NCBI RefSeq assembly: GCF_050268245.1
Contig: NZ_JBNNGK010000002.1
Span: 1-64,000 of the forward strand
DNA: 64,000 nucleotides
Direction of reading: 5' to 3'
Source: JBNNGK01 sp050268245
Lineage (GTDB): Bacteria > Pseudomonadota > Gammaproteobacteria > Enterobacterales > Enterobacteriaceae
Within the stretch, counting starts at the first letter, position 1, and each line of letters starts with the position of its first letter. The notes under the pieces are model-generated. The model saw only the letters and a list, made by a program, of their open reading frames with translations. It had not been told where the DNA came from and ran no database searches. The position numbers and the translations under genes were made by a program. Below, piece after piece: positions 9,527 through 17,309 of the stretch.

Positions 9527-9531
9527 AATTT
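9511..9531 (+). repeat. attL core of the ffs island
   Basis: 21-bp core identical to attR (19975-19995) and, inverted, to 10859-10879. To its right, 9532-9651 is the left arm shared with the internal inverted attP. Confidence 0.92.
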
Positions 9532-9651
9532 GTATCTAAGTACTTAATAAGTAATGATTAAAGTACTGAAATCCCGCCTCCATAGCCTTAGTGGTACAAA
9601 AACTGTGTATCACCAGTAGGGCTTCACGATGTCTCTTATGCTCTCCCGTCA
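9511..9651 (+). repeat. Left arm inverted repeat, 141 bp (copy 1)
   Basis: Perfect inverted copy at 10739-10879, checked base by base. It includes the att core, two AGTACT motifs, one AGTGGTACA (9590-9598), the integrase ribosome-binding region and the first 23 nt of the integrase reading frame. Confidence 0.95.
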
Positions 9652-10699
9652 TGGGATCTGGTATTACCGTAAAGTTAACGTTTTACCCTGTGGTAAACGC
9701 CGTGAGTTTCGTCGTTCGTTAGGTACTCGTTCAAAGACTGAAGCGACAAAGCGATCTTTACGCTTTGCAGATCGCCCTTGGCTGATTACTGAAACTGTCA
9801 GTCCTACAATCGGTATGAGCCAAACCCCTCAATCAGAATTGTCATTCCAAGAGCTAAAACTACAGGCTGTACAGTATGTTGAGTTTAAAAGCCTTGAAGT
9901 TTGCGAGAGGGAAGTCGCTTCTATCAAACGCTGTATTGGCAAGTACTTTAACTTTACTGATCAGGTATTTAAGCGTAGTAGGGCTTCTGAATTCATTAGC
10001 GGGCTAGATGTCGCCATTCCTACGAAGAACAAATATGTTAAGAAAATCAGCGGATTTTTCCGATGGCTGAAACATCATACTGACTATGATTTCCAAAACC
10101 CTTTTGAAGGATTGCTCCAGAAGGATCGTGAGCCAGTATCCCAAAAGCGAGAGGCATATACAGATTTTCAGATTAAACATCTTGAGAATGGGATCACTAC
10201 TTTGCCTGAATGGAAGAGGTGGATTGTTTTACTTGGTCGTTTTACAGGGATGAGGGCAAACGAAATTTGCCAACTATATCATAACGATATATTCAAAAAT
10301 GATGGGAGGTGGTGCATCAGGATAGATGATCGTTATGAAGGACAAGTGGTTAAAACAGAGAACAGTAAACGTACCATACCAATTCATAACAAATTGATAG
10401 ATATTGGTTTTTTGCACTATGTACAAAAGCAAAAAGGCAGATTATTTCCCCAGCTAACTCTCTATAAGGGATCATATAGCCACTACTTCACCCGTTGGTT
10501 TAGCGGTTATCGTAAAAGATTAGGCGTTCCTGAGTTTCATTCACTGAGACATTACGTTGCAACTAAGTTTAAAAATGCTGGTGTAGTGGAGCATTACGCT
10601 GCTGCATTCTTGGGACATGCAGATAACTCAATCACATACAGGAGATATGGCAAATCAGTGGCTGTGTCGCGATTATATGATCTATTGGAGCATATTTGA
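9629..10699 (+). CDS. Tyrosine recombinase (island integrase)
   Basis: 356 residues. The N-terminal SRHGIWYYRK motif is typical of phage-type integrases with an arm-binding start; a SAM-like core-binding domain lies at about 70-165 and the catalytic domain at about 175-350. Catalytic residues are visible: Arg209 (TGMRANE), Lys248, His304 and Arg307 (HSLRH), His330 (LGH) and Tyr340 (RRYGK). It should recombine the 21-bp core at the ffs 3' end. The start lies within the 141-bp inverted repeat, so the gene is read into the island from the att arm, and its own promoter overlaps the arm region. A hairpin follows the stop. The protein appears intact and likely active. Confidence 0.93.
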   Translation: MSLMLSRHGIWYYRKVNVLPCGKRREFRRSLGTRSKTEATKRSLRFADRPWLITETVSPTIGMSQTPQSELSFQELKLQAVQYVEFKSLEVCEREVASIKRCIGKYFNFTDQVFKRSRASEFISGLDVAIPTKNKYVKKISGFFRWLKHHTDYDFQNPFEGLLQKDREPVSQKREAYTDFQIKHLENGITTLPEWKRWIVLLGRFTGMRANEICQLYHNDIFKNDGRWCIRIDDRYEGQVVKTENSKRTIPIHNKLIDIGFLHYVQKQKGRLFPQLTLYKGSYSHYFTRWFSGYRKRLGVPEFHSLRHYVATKFKNAGVVEHYAAAFLGHADNSITYRRYGKSVAVSRLYDLLEHI

Positions 10700-10708
10700 T
10701 CTCGTTCT

Positions 10709-10736
10709 AAGCAGCCTCTTTACTAAGAGCCTGCTT
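10709..10736 (+). terminator. Hairpin after the integrase gene
   Basis: Interrupted stem: aagcag / ctgctt (6 bp), then ctctt / aagag (5 bp) with a 4-nt loop. No strong T-run follows, so a weak or factor-dependent terminator. It lies just outside the inverted repeat. Confidence 0.45.
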
Positions 10737-10738
10737 AT

Positions 10739-11001
10739 TGACGGGAGAGCATAAGAGACATCGTGAAGCCCTACTGGTGATACACAGTTTTTGTACCACT
10801 AAGGCTATGGAGGCGGGATTTCAGTACTTTAATCATTACTTATTAAGTACTTAGATACAAATTGGTGGAGGCCCTGCCATCAGCCGTTAGTACTAAATTG
10901 TGTTGGTTAATCAATTGGTTATAGTGGTAGTACTACAACAGTACTGTACCACTCTCGATAGTACCGTCCAGCACAAAATCTTGCAAGTTAACGTGTTTGT
11001 A
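10739..11001 (-). other. Complete inverted internal attP (263 bp)
   Basis: Read on the minus strand this is right arm (11001-10880), core (10879-10859) and left arm (10858-10739). It is exactly the sequence that joining 19853-19995 to 9532-9651 would give on circularisation. Both halves are base-perfect: 141 bp with 9511-9651 and 143 bp with 19853-19995, overlapping in the core. An ordinary integrated element has no attP inside it, and here it is inverted. See findings. Confidence 0.93.
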
Positions 11002-11115
11002 TTGATTTACAGCTAATTTTTTATCTTTTATAGTCCAGTATCCCATTGGATCGTACGGTTGCATGGAATTCTGTACCACTTGGAATGTACAAGAGTACAT
11101 TTGAAATACATTAAT

Positions 11116-11190
11116 GAATGTATCAGTTAAGAAGTACAAAGATACTCACGAATTAATCGAAGAATGTATGAGTTAGAAAGTACAGAGATA
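11116..11190 (+). repeat. Pair of 29-bp direct repeats
   Basis: Copies at 11116-11144 and 11162-11190 (gaatgtat.agtta..aagtaca.agata) match at 25 of 29 positions, start-to-start distance 46 bp. A partial third copy (gaatgtac) starts near 11093. They lie in the 666-bp gene-free stretch 10700-11365 beyond the internal attP and could be sites for an excisionase or regulator. Confidence 0.6.
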
Positions 11191-11331
11191 GTGCAAAAAT
11201 GATATATGATTTTCAAATCTGAATAGTGATGAGATTGTCAAGAAAAAGTTGCAACTATTCCTTGATTGAGTCAATTTTGCTCGTTAACATATAGTCATTC
11301 TAACAAAAACAGCAGCCATAGGAGGTTAACC

Positions 11332-11340
11332 ATGAGATGA
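11332..11340 (+). other. Two-codon minigene (Met-Arg-stop) with strong Shine-Dalgarno
   Basis: ATG AGA TGA directly behind a near-perfect Shine-Dalgarno (aggaggt, 11320-11326, about 5 nt spacing) and 25 bp upstream of the next gene start. Minigenes with the rare AGA codon are known in phages (lambda bar-type) to sequester tRNA. Whether this one is translated or regulates the following gene is inference. Confidence 0.4.
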
Positions 11341-11365
11341 CTTTTAATTTAGAGGAGTAGTTATC

Positions 11366-11875
11366 ATGACAAAAAAGAAAGAACCACATAAATTAAAACC
11401 ACGCGGTAGGAAAGAAACGGTACATCAGAATAACGATCTACGTAGTCATCTAGCAGGGGTTAAAAATCTAAATCAGTTAACCAGTGCTGCACAGAACGTT
11501 ATCAAGAAATATATCAGTACTATGACTGAATCAAAAGGCTCCAAAAAAGGCATGGTGAAAAAGAACATACTTATACTATTAACCATGATGGGCGATATTA
11601 GCATAGCCAAAACTAAAGCAATACTAGATAGTAGTGAACTATTCGAAGGTGATAATTATTGTAAATCAAGGGTGAACGATTACAAGAAAGTACTAACAGG
11701 TGTATCAAAAGAACTATGGGCAATGTTTGAAAATGGTACACCGATTCGCACTGATGACCCGAAAGGTGGTGAATATCTCACTGGTGAAGAACTATATGAA
11801 ATAACTCGCCTAATTGAGAGTAATCCCACGAAGAAAGAGCTTTCGGAATTCATCAAAAAAATGTACCCGTCCTAA
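11366..11875 (+). CDS. Hypothetical basic protein of the island
   Basis: 169 residues, not recognised. The first 30 residues are very basic and disordered (MTKKKEPHKLKPRGRKE). The middle (about 60-110) is predicted helical with many lysines, and the C-terminal part (LTGEELYEITRLIESNPTKKELSEFIKKMY) looks like a small helical domain. It has a good Shine-Dalgarno (agaggag). The position between the att region and a structured non-coding block, and the basic start, suggest a DNA-binding accessory protein such as a directionality factor or regulator (inference only). Confidence 0.6.
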   Translation: MTKKKEPHKLKPRGRKETVHQNNDLRSHLAGVKNLNQLTSAAQNVIKKYISTMTESKGSKKGMVKKNILILLTMMGDISIAKTKAILDSSELFEGDNYCKSRVNDYKKVLTGVSKELWAMFENGTPIRTDDPKGGEYLTGEELYEITRLIESNPTKKELSEFIKKMYPS

Positions 11876-12796
11876 GTTAGTACGATAGTGGGGTACTAAT
11901 TCAGGCTCCATTGTACTAATTCGGGCTAATTAGGGTTTAAATCAGGTTAATTCGTCGCGGATAATATAAAAAAACACCATCTAGTAGGGTTTTTGGTCTG
12001 TTTTTGCTCGATTTGTGTACTATCCCGAATTAGTACCCCTTATATTAATATTAATTAGCTCCCATAAATGCCTTACTGATATCTCGTCTCTATAGAGACT
12101 AGCTTCGCTTCGCTCGTTAGTCTCTATAAAAACCAAAAATTAGATCGTGACTTTGCGTTTTTCTCGCAGTACTCGAAAGAACGCCAAAGTACTTACTCGC
12201 TTTCTCTCAGACAGATAACAGTACTGACAAACCGACTTTATCAAAGTGATTTGGGTCGGCCTGCGGCCTAAAGTCTTCGTGAGTAACTACGCGTCGCATG
12301 GCTCCTTGTCGGGGTTATCGGGCTGTTCAAGCCCTTACTGTAAGACTACCCGATAGGGTCAGCTGGTGATTGAGACAAGTACCGCCCACTTATTTGCTAT
12401 TCCAGTTACTGCAAAACCACTATCAGTACTGCACAGAGCGGAGCGAAAACCGATCCAATTAGTCCCCTTCTATGATGATGTTTCAGACAAAACGCACAGG
12501 AAGCCCCTGTAAGAGATTTAACTCAAAACCAAACTAAGCCATTCAAGAAACCAGAAAACGCCGCAGAATCACGTAGGTTGCGTTTAAACAGGGATAAATG
12601 ACCTACTTTTTAAGTTGAACTGCATGTTCATTACTTCCCATATTCTCTGATCGTTTTTACCTATTGATTTGTCGATGATTAATAGATATTGATAGTTTTT
12701 AGCGATCAAAATTCGATAATCGATCGATTTTGTCGATCAATTTGATTTCACATGATATTCTGATCTCTTTCAATACGTATACTTTGAGAGGATTTT
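11876..12796. other. 920-bp structured non-coding block
   Basis: No credible gene. Several stable hairpins are visible: 12091-12128 (11-bp stem tatagagacta / tagtctctata with a gcttcgcttcgctcg-type loop), 12150-12190 (actttgcgtt / aacgccaaagt with one bulge) and 12316-12355 (tatcggg / cccgata enclosing two small hairpins, a three-way junction). GTAC occurs about ten times before 12430. At 12640-12750 there is a dense run of cgat/atcgatcg motifs just ahead of the next gene. Candidate roles are an origin, a transfer origin mimic or a structured RNA; none can be assigned. Confidence 0.55.
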
Positions 12797-13360
12797 ATGG
12801 CAGGGCTTGTTGTTTTCATTATCTGTATCATTCTTGCAGTACTTACTTTTAAGAAAGTTTCTAACCGTTCGAGAACAAAAGGATTAGGGAAACCAAGAGC
12901 GTTGTTTACATCTTTGTCATTAAGTTTATTTGTCTTCTTTATATCTATGGGCGTTGGTGCTGTAATTGTATCGTCGGATAATAAAGCTAATACCTCTGAT
13001 AAAGTAGTAGCGAACAGAGATACTAATACAGCCAGAAATGACATTTACACCTGTAATAAATTTGAGGCAATTACTCAAACACGGCAGGGAACGAAACATA
13101 ATTCTGGTTTCTATTCAGATCAAAGGACTAATATTACGTACAAAATTACTGACAATACATTAATTACTAAGATGACAACACCGGGATATGATGACAGTAC
13201 TGATACTGCAAAATTCAATAAGATTGCAGATGATGGATCTCGAAAATATGGTAATTCATCAAATAATTATTTCATATCAGTGCTGAATGATAATACTATA
13301 AAGGTAATTATCATTGACTTTAATCATAACGGAACAATCACGCAAGTATGTTCAAAATAA
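12797..13360 (+). CDS. Hypothetical small membrane-anchored protein
   Basis: 187 residues with two predicted membrane helices (about 2-18 and 38-59) joined by a short basic loop (KKVSNRSRTKGLGKPR). A soluble domain of about 125 residues follows, rich in Asn, Thr and Asp with two cysteines (Cys85 and the one three residues from the end) that could pair. With a basic loop on the cytoplasmic side the domain would face the periplasm. Good Shine-Dalgarno (gagagga). No family recognised. Followed 42 bp later by a gene for a small exported protein, so the two may act together at the envelope. Confidence 0.6.
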   Translation: MAGLVVFIICIILAVLTFKKVSNRSRTKGLGKPRALFTSLSLSLFVFFISMGVGAVIVSSDNKANTSDKVVANRDTNTARNDIYTCNKFEAITQTRQGTKHNSGFYSDQRTNITYKITDNTLITKMTTPGYDDSTDTAKFNKIADDGSRKYGNSSNNYFISVLNDNTIKVIIIDFNHNGTITQVCSK

Positions 13361-13402
13361 TAGTTAGTTTACTTTGATGATTTTGTTTTAGGATGTAGGA
13401 AA

Positions 13403-13762
13403 ATGAGAGGAGTGTTATACGTAGTACTGTTAACTGTAACATCATTAACTACAGTTGCAGCTACCTCACCAGATGGGAAAACAGAAAAGCCATTTGTGAT
13501 TGATAATGAGGTGATTTGTTTAAAGGAGATCCAGCAACGTATGACTCCATTCCTCAAGGTTTTTGAAGAGGAAAACGGCGTTCTGTACAAGTACACAGTT
13601 AAATCTGGTTTATCGTACAAAGATACTATAGGACTTCGAATGCAGATTAACCGCGTGGATTCAGGGCTGAATGTGCGTGTGGCTGATCTCGATTACTACT
13701 GGCTACAGGAACGGGATAGCATGTGTGCGTCAGCGTATATGGTACTTGAACGTTTCCAATGA
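13403..13762 (+). CDS. Hypothetical small exported protein
   Basis: 119 residues starting with a clear Sec signal peptide (MRGVLYVVLLTVTSLTTVAA, cleavage likely near residue 20). The mature part has about 99 residues and two cysteines (Cys39 in EVICLKE and Cys112 in DSMCAS), fitting one disulfide in the periplasm. Shine-Dalgarno uncertain (aggaaa). No family recognised. GTAC motifs are frequent in the coding sequence as in its neighbours. Likely co-transcribed with the upstream membrane protein. Confidence 0.6.
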   Translation: MRGVLYVVLLTVTSLTTVAATSPDGKTEKPFVIDNEVICLKEIQQRMTPFLKVFEEENGVLYKYTVKSGLSYKDTIGLRMQINRVDSGLNVRVADLDYYWLQERDSMCASAYMVLERFQ

Positions 13763-13898
13763 ATTCGGTGTTCAACAAGGTCGCGAAAGCGGCCATTGTT
13801 TTACCCATGATATTATCACTATAATGTAAGTGCTTGACATAGTACTAGATTTCTATAAGTATCGTATTACATCTACCAATTTAGAAAGGAAATCGCAC

Positions 13899-14408
13899 AT
13901 GGCAAGTACCAGCAATCAGAATGATAACGGTATTATTCACGATCTTGATGTAAATGGATACAAAACTTTAATTTCGCGTGCCAGTGGTAAAAATTTCAAA
14001 CTGTCAGATAGTAAATCGGATATTGATAAGTTGTTCAAAGAGGATGCTGATAGCTTCATTGAACAGCTACGTCGTCTCTCTCAGAATCTCGTTATGGTAG
14101 CTGATGAGTACAAGAAAGAAATTGATAGGGCTAAAGTCGCTGATCTAGCTGCACTAATCAATAGTTTAAATGAAGATGCAAGAAATAGCTTAATTGAATC
14201 TTTGGGCATTTCGCCAAGCAAAGGCAGTAAAGCAAAAGCTAAGCCTAACGTTACAACGAAAAGAGAACGTGTTGATATAACTGTCAATGGTAAACAGTAC
14301 AAGATACCTGTTACTGGAAACATGAACCAAGAACTGAAAGATCTGGTGTCGGCTTCGGGTTTAGAACGAAGTGCTTTCATCGAGAAGTACAAATCCGTTC
14401 AAGCCTAA
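13899..14408 (+). CDS. Possible H-NS/MvaT-like nucleoid protein
   Basis: 169 residues from the ATG preceded by aaagga; an upstream in-frame ATG (13830) lacks a ribosome site. The middle (about 40-100) is helical with heptad-like spacing. A basic linker follows (about 107-124, KGSKAKAKP ... KRE), then a small C-terminal domain (126-165). The last domain has the NG-x7-TG-x5-LK-x6-G-x5-FI spacing that resembles H-NS/MvaT DNA-binding domains, but the AT-hook-like GR motif is absent. By this layout it could be an H-NS-like silencer carried by the island. The similarity is weak and noticed by eye only. Confidence 0.4.
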   Translation: MASTSNQNDNGIIHDLDVNGYKTLISRASGKNFKLSDSKSDIDKLFKEDADSFIEQLRRLSQNLVMVADEYKKEIDRAKVADLAALINSLNEDARNSLIESLGISPSKGSKAKAKPNVTTKRERVDITVNGKQYKIPVTGNMNQELKDLVSASGLERSAFIEKYKSVQA

Positions 14409-14479
14409 GCCATACGAAATAAAAAATTTAAGTCTTTCCACCTCTCACAGATTTTGATGGATGTGATTGGTGGACATTT

Positions 14480-15286
14480 CTACTTTTGTGGGTAACTGGC
14501 CGAAGTGAAACTAGACGTCATCACAGTCATTTGATTCCCTCGGAGGGGAACAAATGGGAATGCGACATAATCTAAATTTCCTTGAGTCATATTAAAGTAT
14601 AAATTCCTATCATCAACATTCAGTTTTGTTGAATGTGCAGGATATGTTCCTTCGCCCTTAAAAGTAATTAAAAATGCCATAGGGAAAAAATGCATACAAC
14701 TACAATGGCATATATGTCCATTGTTAAAGAATGATATTAACTGGGCTGTTATTTGAGTTTTGTTTGGATAAAACCAATAATAAAAATCGTGAGTGTCTTC
14801 TATTTGTATATTCCGTCCTAATACAAATTCTCTTAGTGGTGTATAAAAATCACTATCGATCGGTCCTTTTTTACAAACTTCTACCGAAGTAGCTGCTAGG
14901 AGATGGCCGATCATTGCTCTTAGAAATGGAATTGCATTGAAAGGTACTGAGATAGTATTCCCATAATAATGAGTGCCGGTTATATATTTTTTTATTTCTA
15001 AAAGAAACTTTTCTATTGGTTTTTTGATATCGGCATCTAATGTTCCAAGTAAGTTATTATTACAATGTTTGCATATTGTTTTAAAGGTTGCTCCAGCGTG
15101 AGCATTTATTGGCTTGATTTCCTCAGAAGAATAATGTTCAGAGACTGTTTTTTGGAACATAGGTTGGATCGTTGTCGCACAGCGTGGCGGCACGTGATCT
15201 TTGCTCAAATGTCCAAAAGAACCACAAATGACACAGTACCCTTCACTAATTCTTGCATGTTTCAAACGCTCAGAAATCTTGCTCAT
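14480..15286 (-). CDS. HNH-like zinc-binding protein
   Basis: 268 residues. The N-terminal part carries Cys18-x2-Cys21, then Asp30-His31 (DHVPPRC) and Cys72-x2-Cys75 followed by Asn-Asn (CKHCNNNLLGTLD). This arrangement is typical of HNH-type zinc-finger nuclease folds found in many uncharacterised bacterial proteins. The remaining 180 residues match nothing I know and are rich in aromatic residues. Start supported by aagga. Few GTAC motifs, unlike its neighbours, so possibly acquired separately. Nuclease activity and a defence role are inference. Confidence 0.6.
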   Translation of the reverse strand: MSKISERLKHARISEGYCVICGSFGHLSKDHVPPRCATTIQPMFQKTVSEHYSSEEIKPINAHAGATFKTICKHCNNNLLGTLDADIKKPIEKFLLEIKKYITGTHYYGNTISVPFNAIPFLRAMIGHLLAATSVEVCKKGPIDSDFYTPLREFVLGRNIQIEDTHDFYYWFYPNKTQITAQLISFFNNGHICHCSCMHFFPMAFLITFKGEGTYPAHSTKLNVDDRNLYFNMTQGNLDYVAFPFVPLRGNQMTVMTSSFTSASYPQK

Positions 15287-15606
15287 AAAAATCCTTTTGA
15301 TAAAAATATCTGCTAAATGTATTGATTTTAAATCAAATAATTTACATAGGCACTGCCTGAGTTCAATAAAATCGGATTCATCGAGGTCGAGGATAGCAAC
15401 CTGTTATTCTGTTATTGCTACCTACGCTAAGTTACTACTCTTAATGTTGCCATAAGTTCACTGCCCAGACCAGTCAGCTCCGAACAATAAAGTTGGTGGG
15501 ATTCCTACGCAAAGTAAAAGTAGGGTATTTTTTAGTCGTATTAGTTTGTAGCTGACGTACCTGGTATAATAAAATATCAGTACATTAAAAGTCAGGATAC
15601 TCGGTG
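15287..15606. promoter_or_regulatory. Divergent intergenic region with promoter for the EAL gene
   Basis: 320 bp without a gene. A good -10 (tataat, 15565-15570) with a weaker -35 (tagttt, 15542-15547, 17-nt spacer) points rightward to the EAL-like gene. The left part should hold the promoter of the HNH gene; nothing else is recognised. Confidence 0.5.
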
Positions 15607-16257
15607 ATGATTACTCAATACTTTGCACAACCTGTAATGAGCACAGATCAGAAGTTGTTAGGGGTAGAAGTACTTACTACATTCCGAGAAAACGGTTTTA
15701 ACGTACTCAATTCTTTGTCTATTGATATAATACAGGGCTGGACTATCCAAGAAAAACGAGCTTTTCTTATTGATATAATACACTTTATTACCAACAATGA
15801 AGAATTTTTCATTGATAGCAAACTGTTTTGTTCTCTAAGTATTGACGCAAGTACTGCATTGATTTTGAAGCATGACGCATACATTCAGATACTTATAAAA
15901 TCAATGCCATATCTAAAGCTACTGATCTCTGAGGGGCTGAGTAATTCAGTACTGAAATCGCTTTCCCACGGTAGTAATACTCTTTTTCTCCATTGTCTTG
16001 GTATTGATAATCTGAAATCTGATATAAGTAAATTTTATGAGGCAGTTAAGATCGATGAAAGCTATTTCAGTACTCAATTCTACAGAAACAGCTTTCCTGT
16101 ACTACTAAAGGATATAATGAAATATTGTCCGAGGATTATCGTATCAGGTGTATTTGATACTGAATTATTGCAGTACTTGCGAGATTGGGGTGTATGGGGT
16201 GTACAAGGTGATCTGTACGAATCAGTACTGCTGCAAGATGTGGGTACTTTACTATGA
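15607..16257 (+). CDS. Degenerate EAL-domain protein, YdiV-like
   Basis: 216 residues covering one EAL fold. The EAL motif is seen as LLGVEVLTTF (EVL), and the end of the fold as VSGVFDTELLQYLRDWGVWGVQGDLYES. The catalytic glutamate of the usual EGVET motif is replaced (SGVFD) and the DDFG segment is not recognisable, so cyclic-di-GMP hydrolysis is unlikely. Layout and several segments (EEFFIDSKLFCSLSID, PYLKLLISE) resemble E. coli YdiV, which binds FlhD and blocks flagellar gene activation. Ten GTAC motifs lie in the gene, so it belongs compositionally to the island. A GTG at 15604 is an alternative start. Confidence 0.7.
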   Translation: MITQYFAQPVMSTDQKLLGVEVLTTFRENGFNVLNSLSIDIIQGWTIQEKRAFLIDIIHFITNNEEFFIDSKLFCSLSIDASTALILKHDAYIQILIKSMPYLKLLISEGLSNSVLKSLSHGSNTLFLHCLGIDNLKSDISKFYEAVKIDESYFSTQFYRNSFPVLLKDIMKYCPRIIVSGVFDTELLQYLRDWGVWGVQGDLYESVLLQDVGTLL

Positions 16258-16335
16258 CATAACTTGAATGTTTACATAAAAATTAATATCTGTGGGTAAG
16301 AGAACATCGCTCAGACAAACAGGTCTCTGTTGCTA

Positions 16336-17265
16336 TCAATCACCCATAATGATGGATTTTTGTTTTTCGTAGAATACAAAAAGTTTTTTCCCTTTTTCTT
16401 TATCAATACTTCTAACAAAAGATATAATTCCTTGTATAACTTCATGTTTGTTATGTATTTCATTTCTAACTAAATCATAAATTCTTTTTCGATATACACA
16501 GTAATTCTTTTTACTGATGGTTATTTTTGGAGTTACGGTCAACCCCGTAACTTCTCTTCTTACTTTTGGCCCTAAGAACTTCTCTTTTTTAGAGTTTACA
16601 GTAAATCCTTCATTATTAATAATATCTTTTACTAGGTAAGAGGCTTTTTGTAAAATTAATATTTTATTTCCAGATATACAAAGATCGTCAGCGTACCGTG
16701 TATATGTCAAAGCACGCTTTTTGCAGTATGTAGATACTCGATGATCAAGCCGTAAACAAACAAGATTGGATAGTGCTGGCGAAGTTGGTGCACCTTGAGG
16801 CAAGTAACCTCCTTTAGTGCAAAAAGAAGTAAGGATAAATGCTATATTGTTGTTATATCCTATGTTTTTAAATAGTGTATATACATGCGAAGCTTGGACA
16901 TTTGTAAAGAAATCCCGTAAATCAAGATTTAATACATATTGATTTCCTTCATGAGGCTTAGCATTATCAAAAATAGATTTATTTTTTACAAAACCTTTTG
17001 CATAAACAGAAGGAGATAGTTTATCTAAAATGTATCTTAACACCCACCGTTGTATTGCTTTTAGCTCTTTTACCGGGCTTTCAATATGCCGTATACCACC
17101 GGATTTTTTTTCCATTTCAATACGATGATAGTACCTGTCGTTATTAAAGCTAAATTTCGAGATGACTTCTTTTGGAAGCCTCAGTGATTGAGATAAATCA
17201 TCCACATCCTCAAGAATAGGAAGAGATAAAAGTTGTTGGGTGTACTTTCCTTGATGGACATTCAT
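16336..17265 (-). CDS. Retron reverse transcriptase
   Basis: 309 residues, the size of retron RTs. Motifs: LDLRDFF (114-120), QGAPTSP (157-163), the catalytic YADD (191-194), and the retron-specific NAxxH (NAKPH, 101-105) and VTG (239-241). It reverse transcribes the msr-msd RNA encoded just upstream, making branched msDNA primed from a guanosine. It forms one unit with the upstream effector and RNA. Few GTAC motifs, unlike the rest of the island, which suggests the retron arrived as a block. Confident on family; subtype from effector and gene order. Confidence 0.95.
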   Translation of the reverse strand: MNVHQGKYTQQLLSLPILEDVDDLSQSLRLPKEVISKFSFNNDRYYHRIEMEKKSGGIRHIESPVKELKAIQRWVLRYILDKLSPSVYAKGFVKNKSIFDNAKPHEGNQYVLNLDLRDFFTNVQASHVYTLFKNIGYNNNIAFILTSFCTKGGYLPQGAPTSPALSNLVCLRLDHRVSTYCKKRALTYTRYADDLCISGNKILILQKASYLVKDIINNEGFTVNSKKEKFLGPKVRREVTGLTVTPKITISKKNYCVYRKRIYDLVRNEIHNKHEVIQGIISFVRSIDKEKGKKLFVFYEKQKSIIMGD

Positions 17266-17309
17266 TTTTAATTCATCATAGTAGAGGTGTATTGTTCTAA
17301 CTATAAATT

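Noticed and set aside
9511..10879. Integrase segment as an insertion sequence with 141-bp terminal inverted repeats
   Set aside because: The enzyme is a tyrosine integrase, not a DDE transposase, no target duplication is seen, and the repeats are att arms with the ffs core.
12061..12470. Structured block as a tRNA cluster or CRISPR array
   Set aside because: No T-loop or acceptor consensus, and no regularly spaced repeats of 24-40 bp.
13830..13898. Upstream ATG extending the H-NS-like gene by 23 codons
   Set aside because: No Shine-Dalgarno before it, while aaagga precedes the ATG at 13899.
15604..16257. EAL gene as a pseudogene fragment
   Set aside because: The frame is intact with promoter and ribosome site, and its length fits a YdiV-type single-domain protein; the missing catalytic residue is typical of that class.
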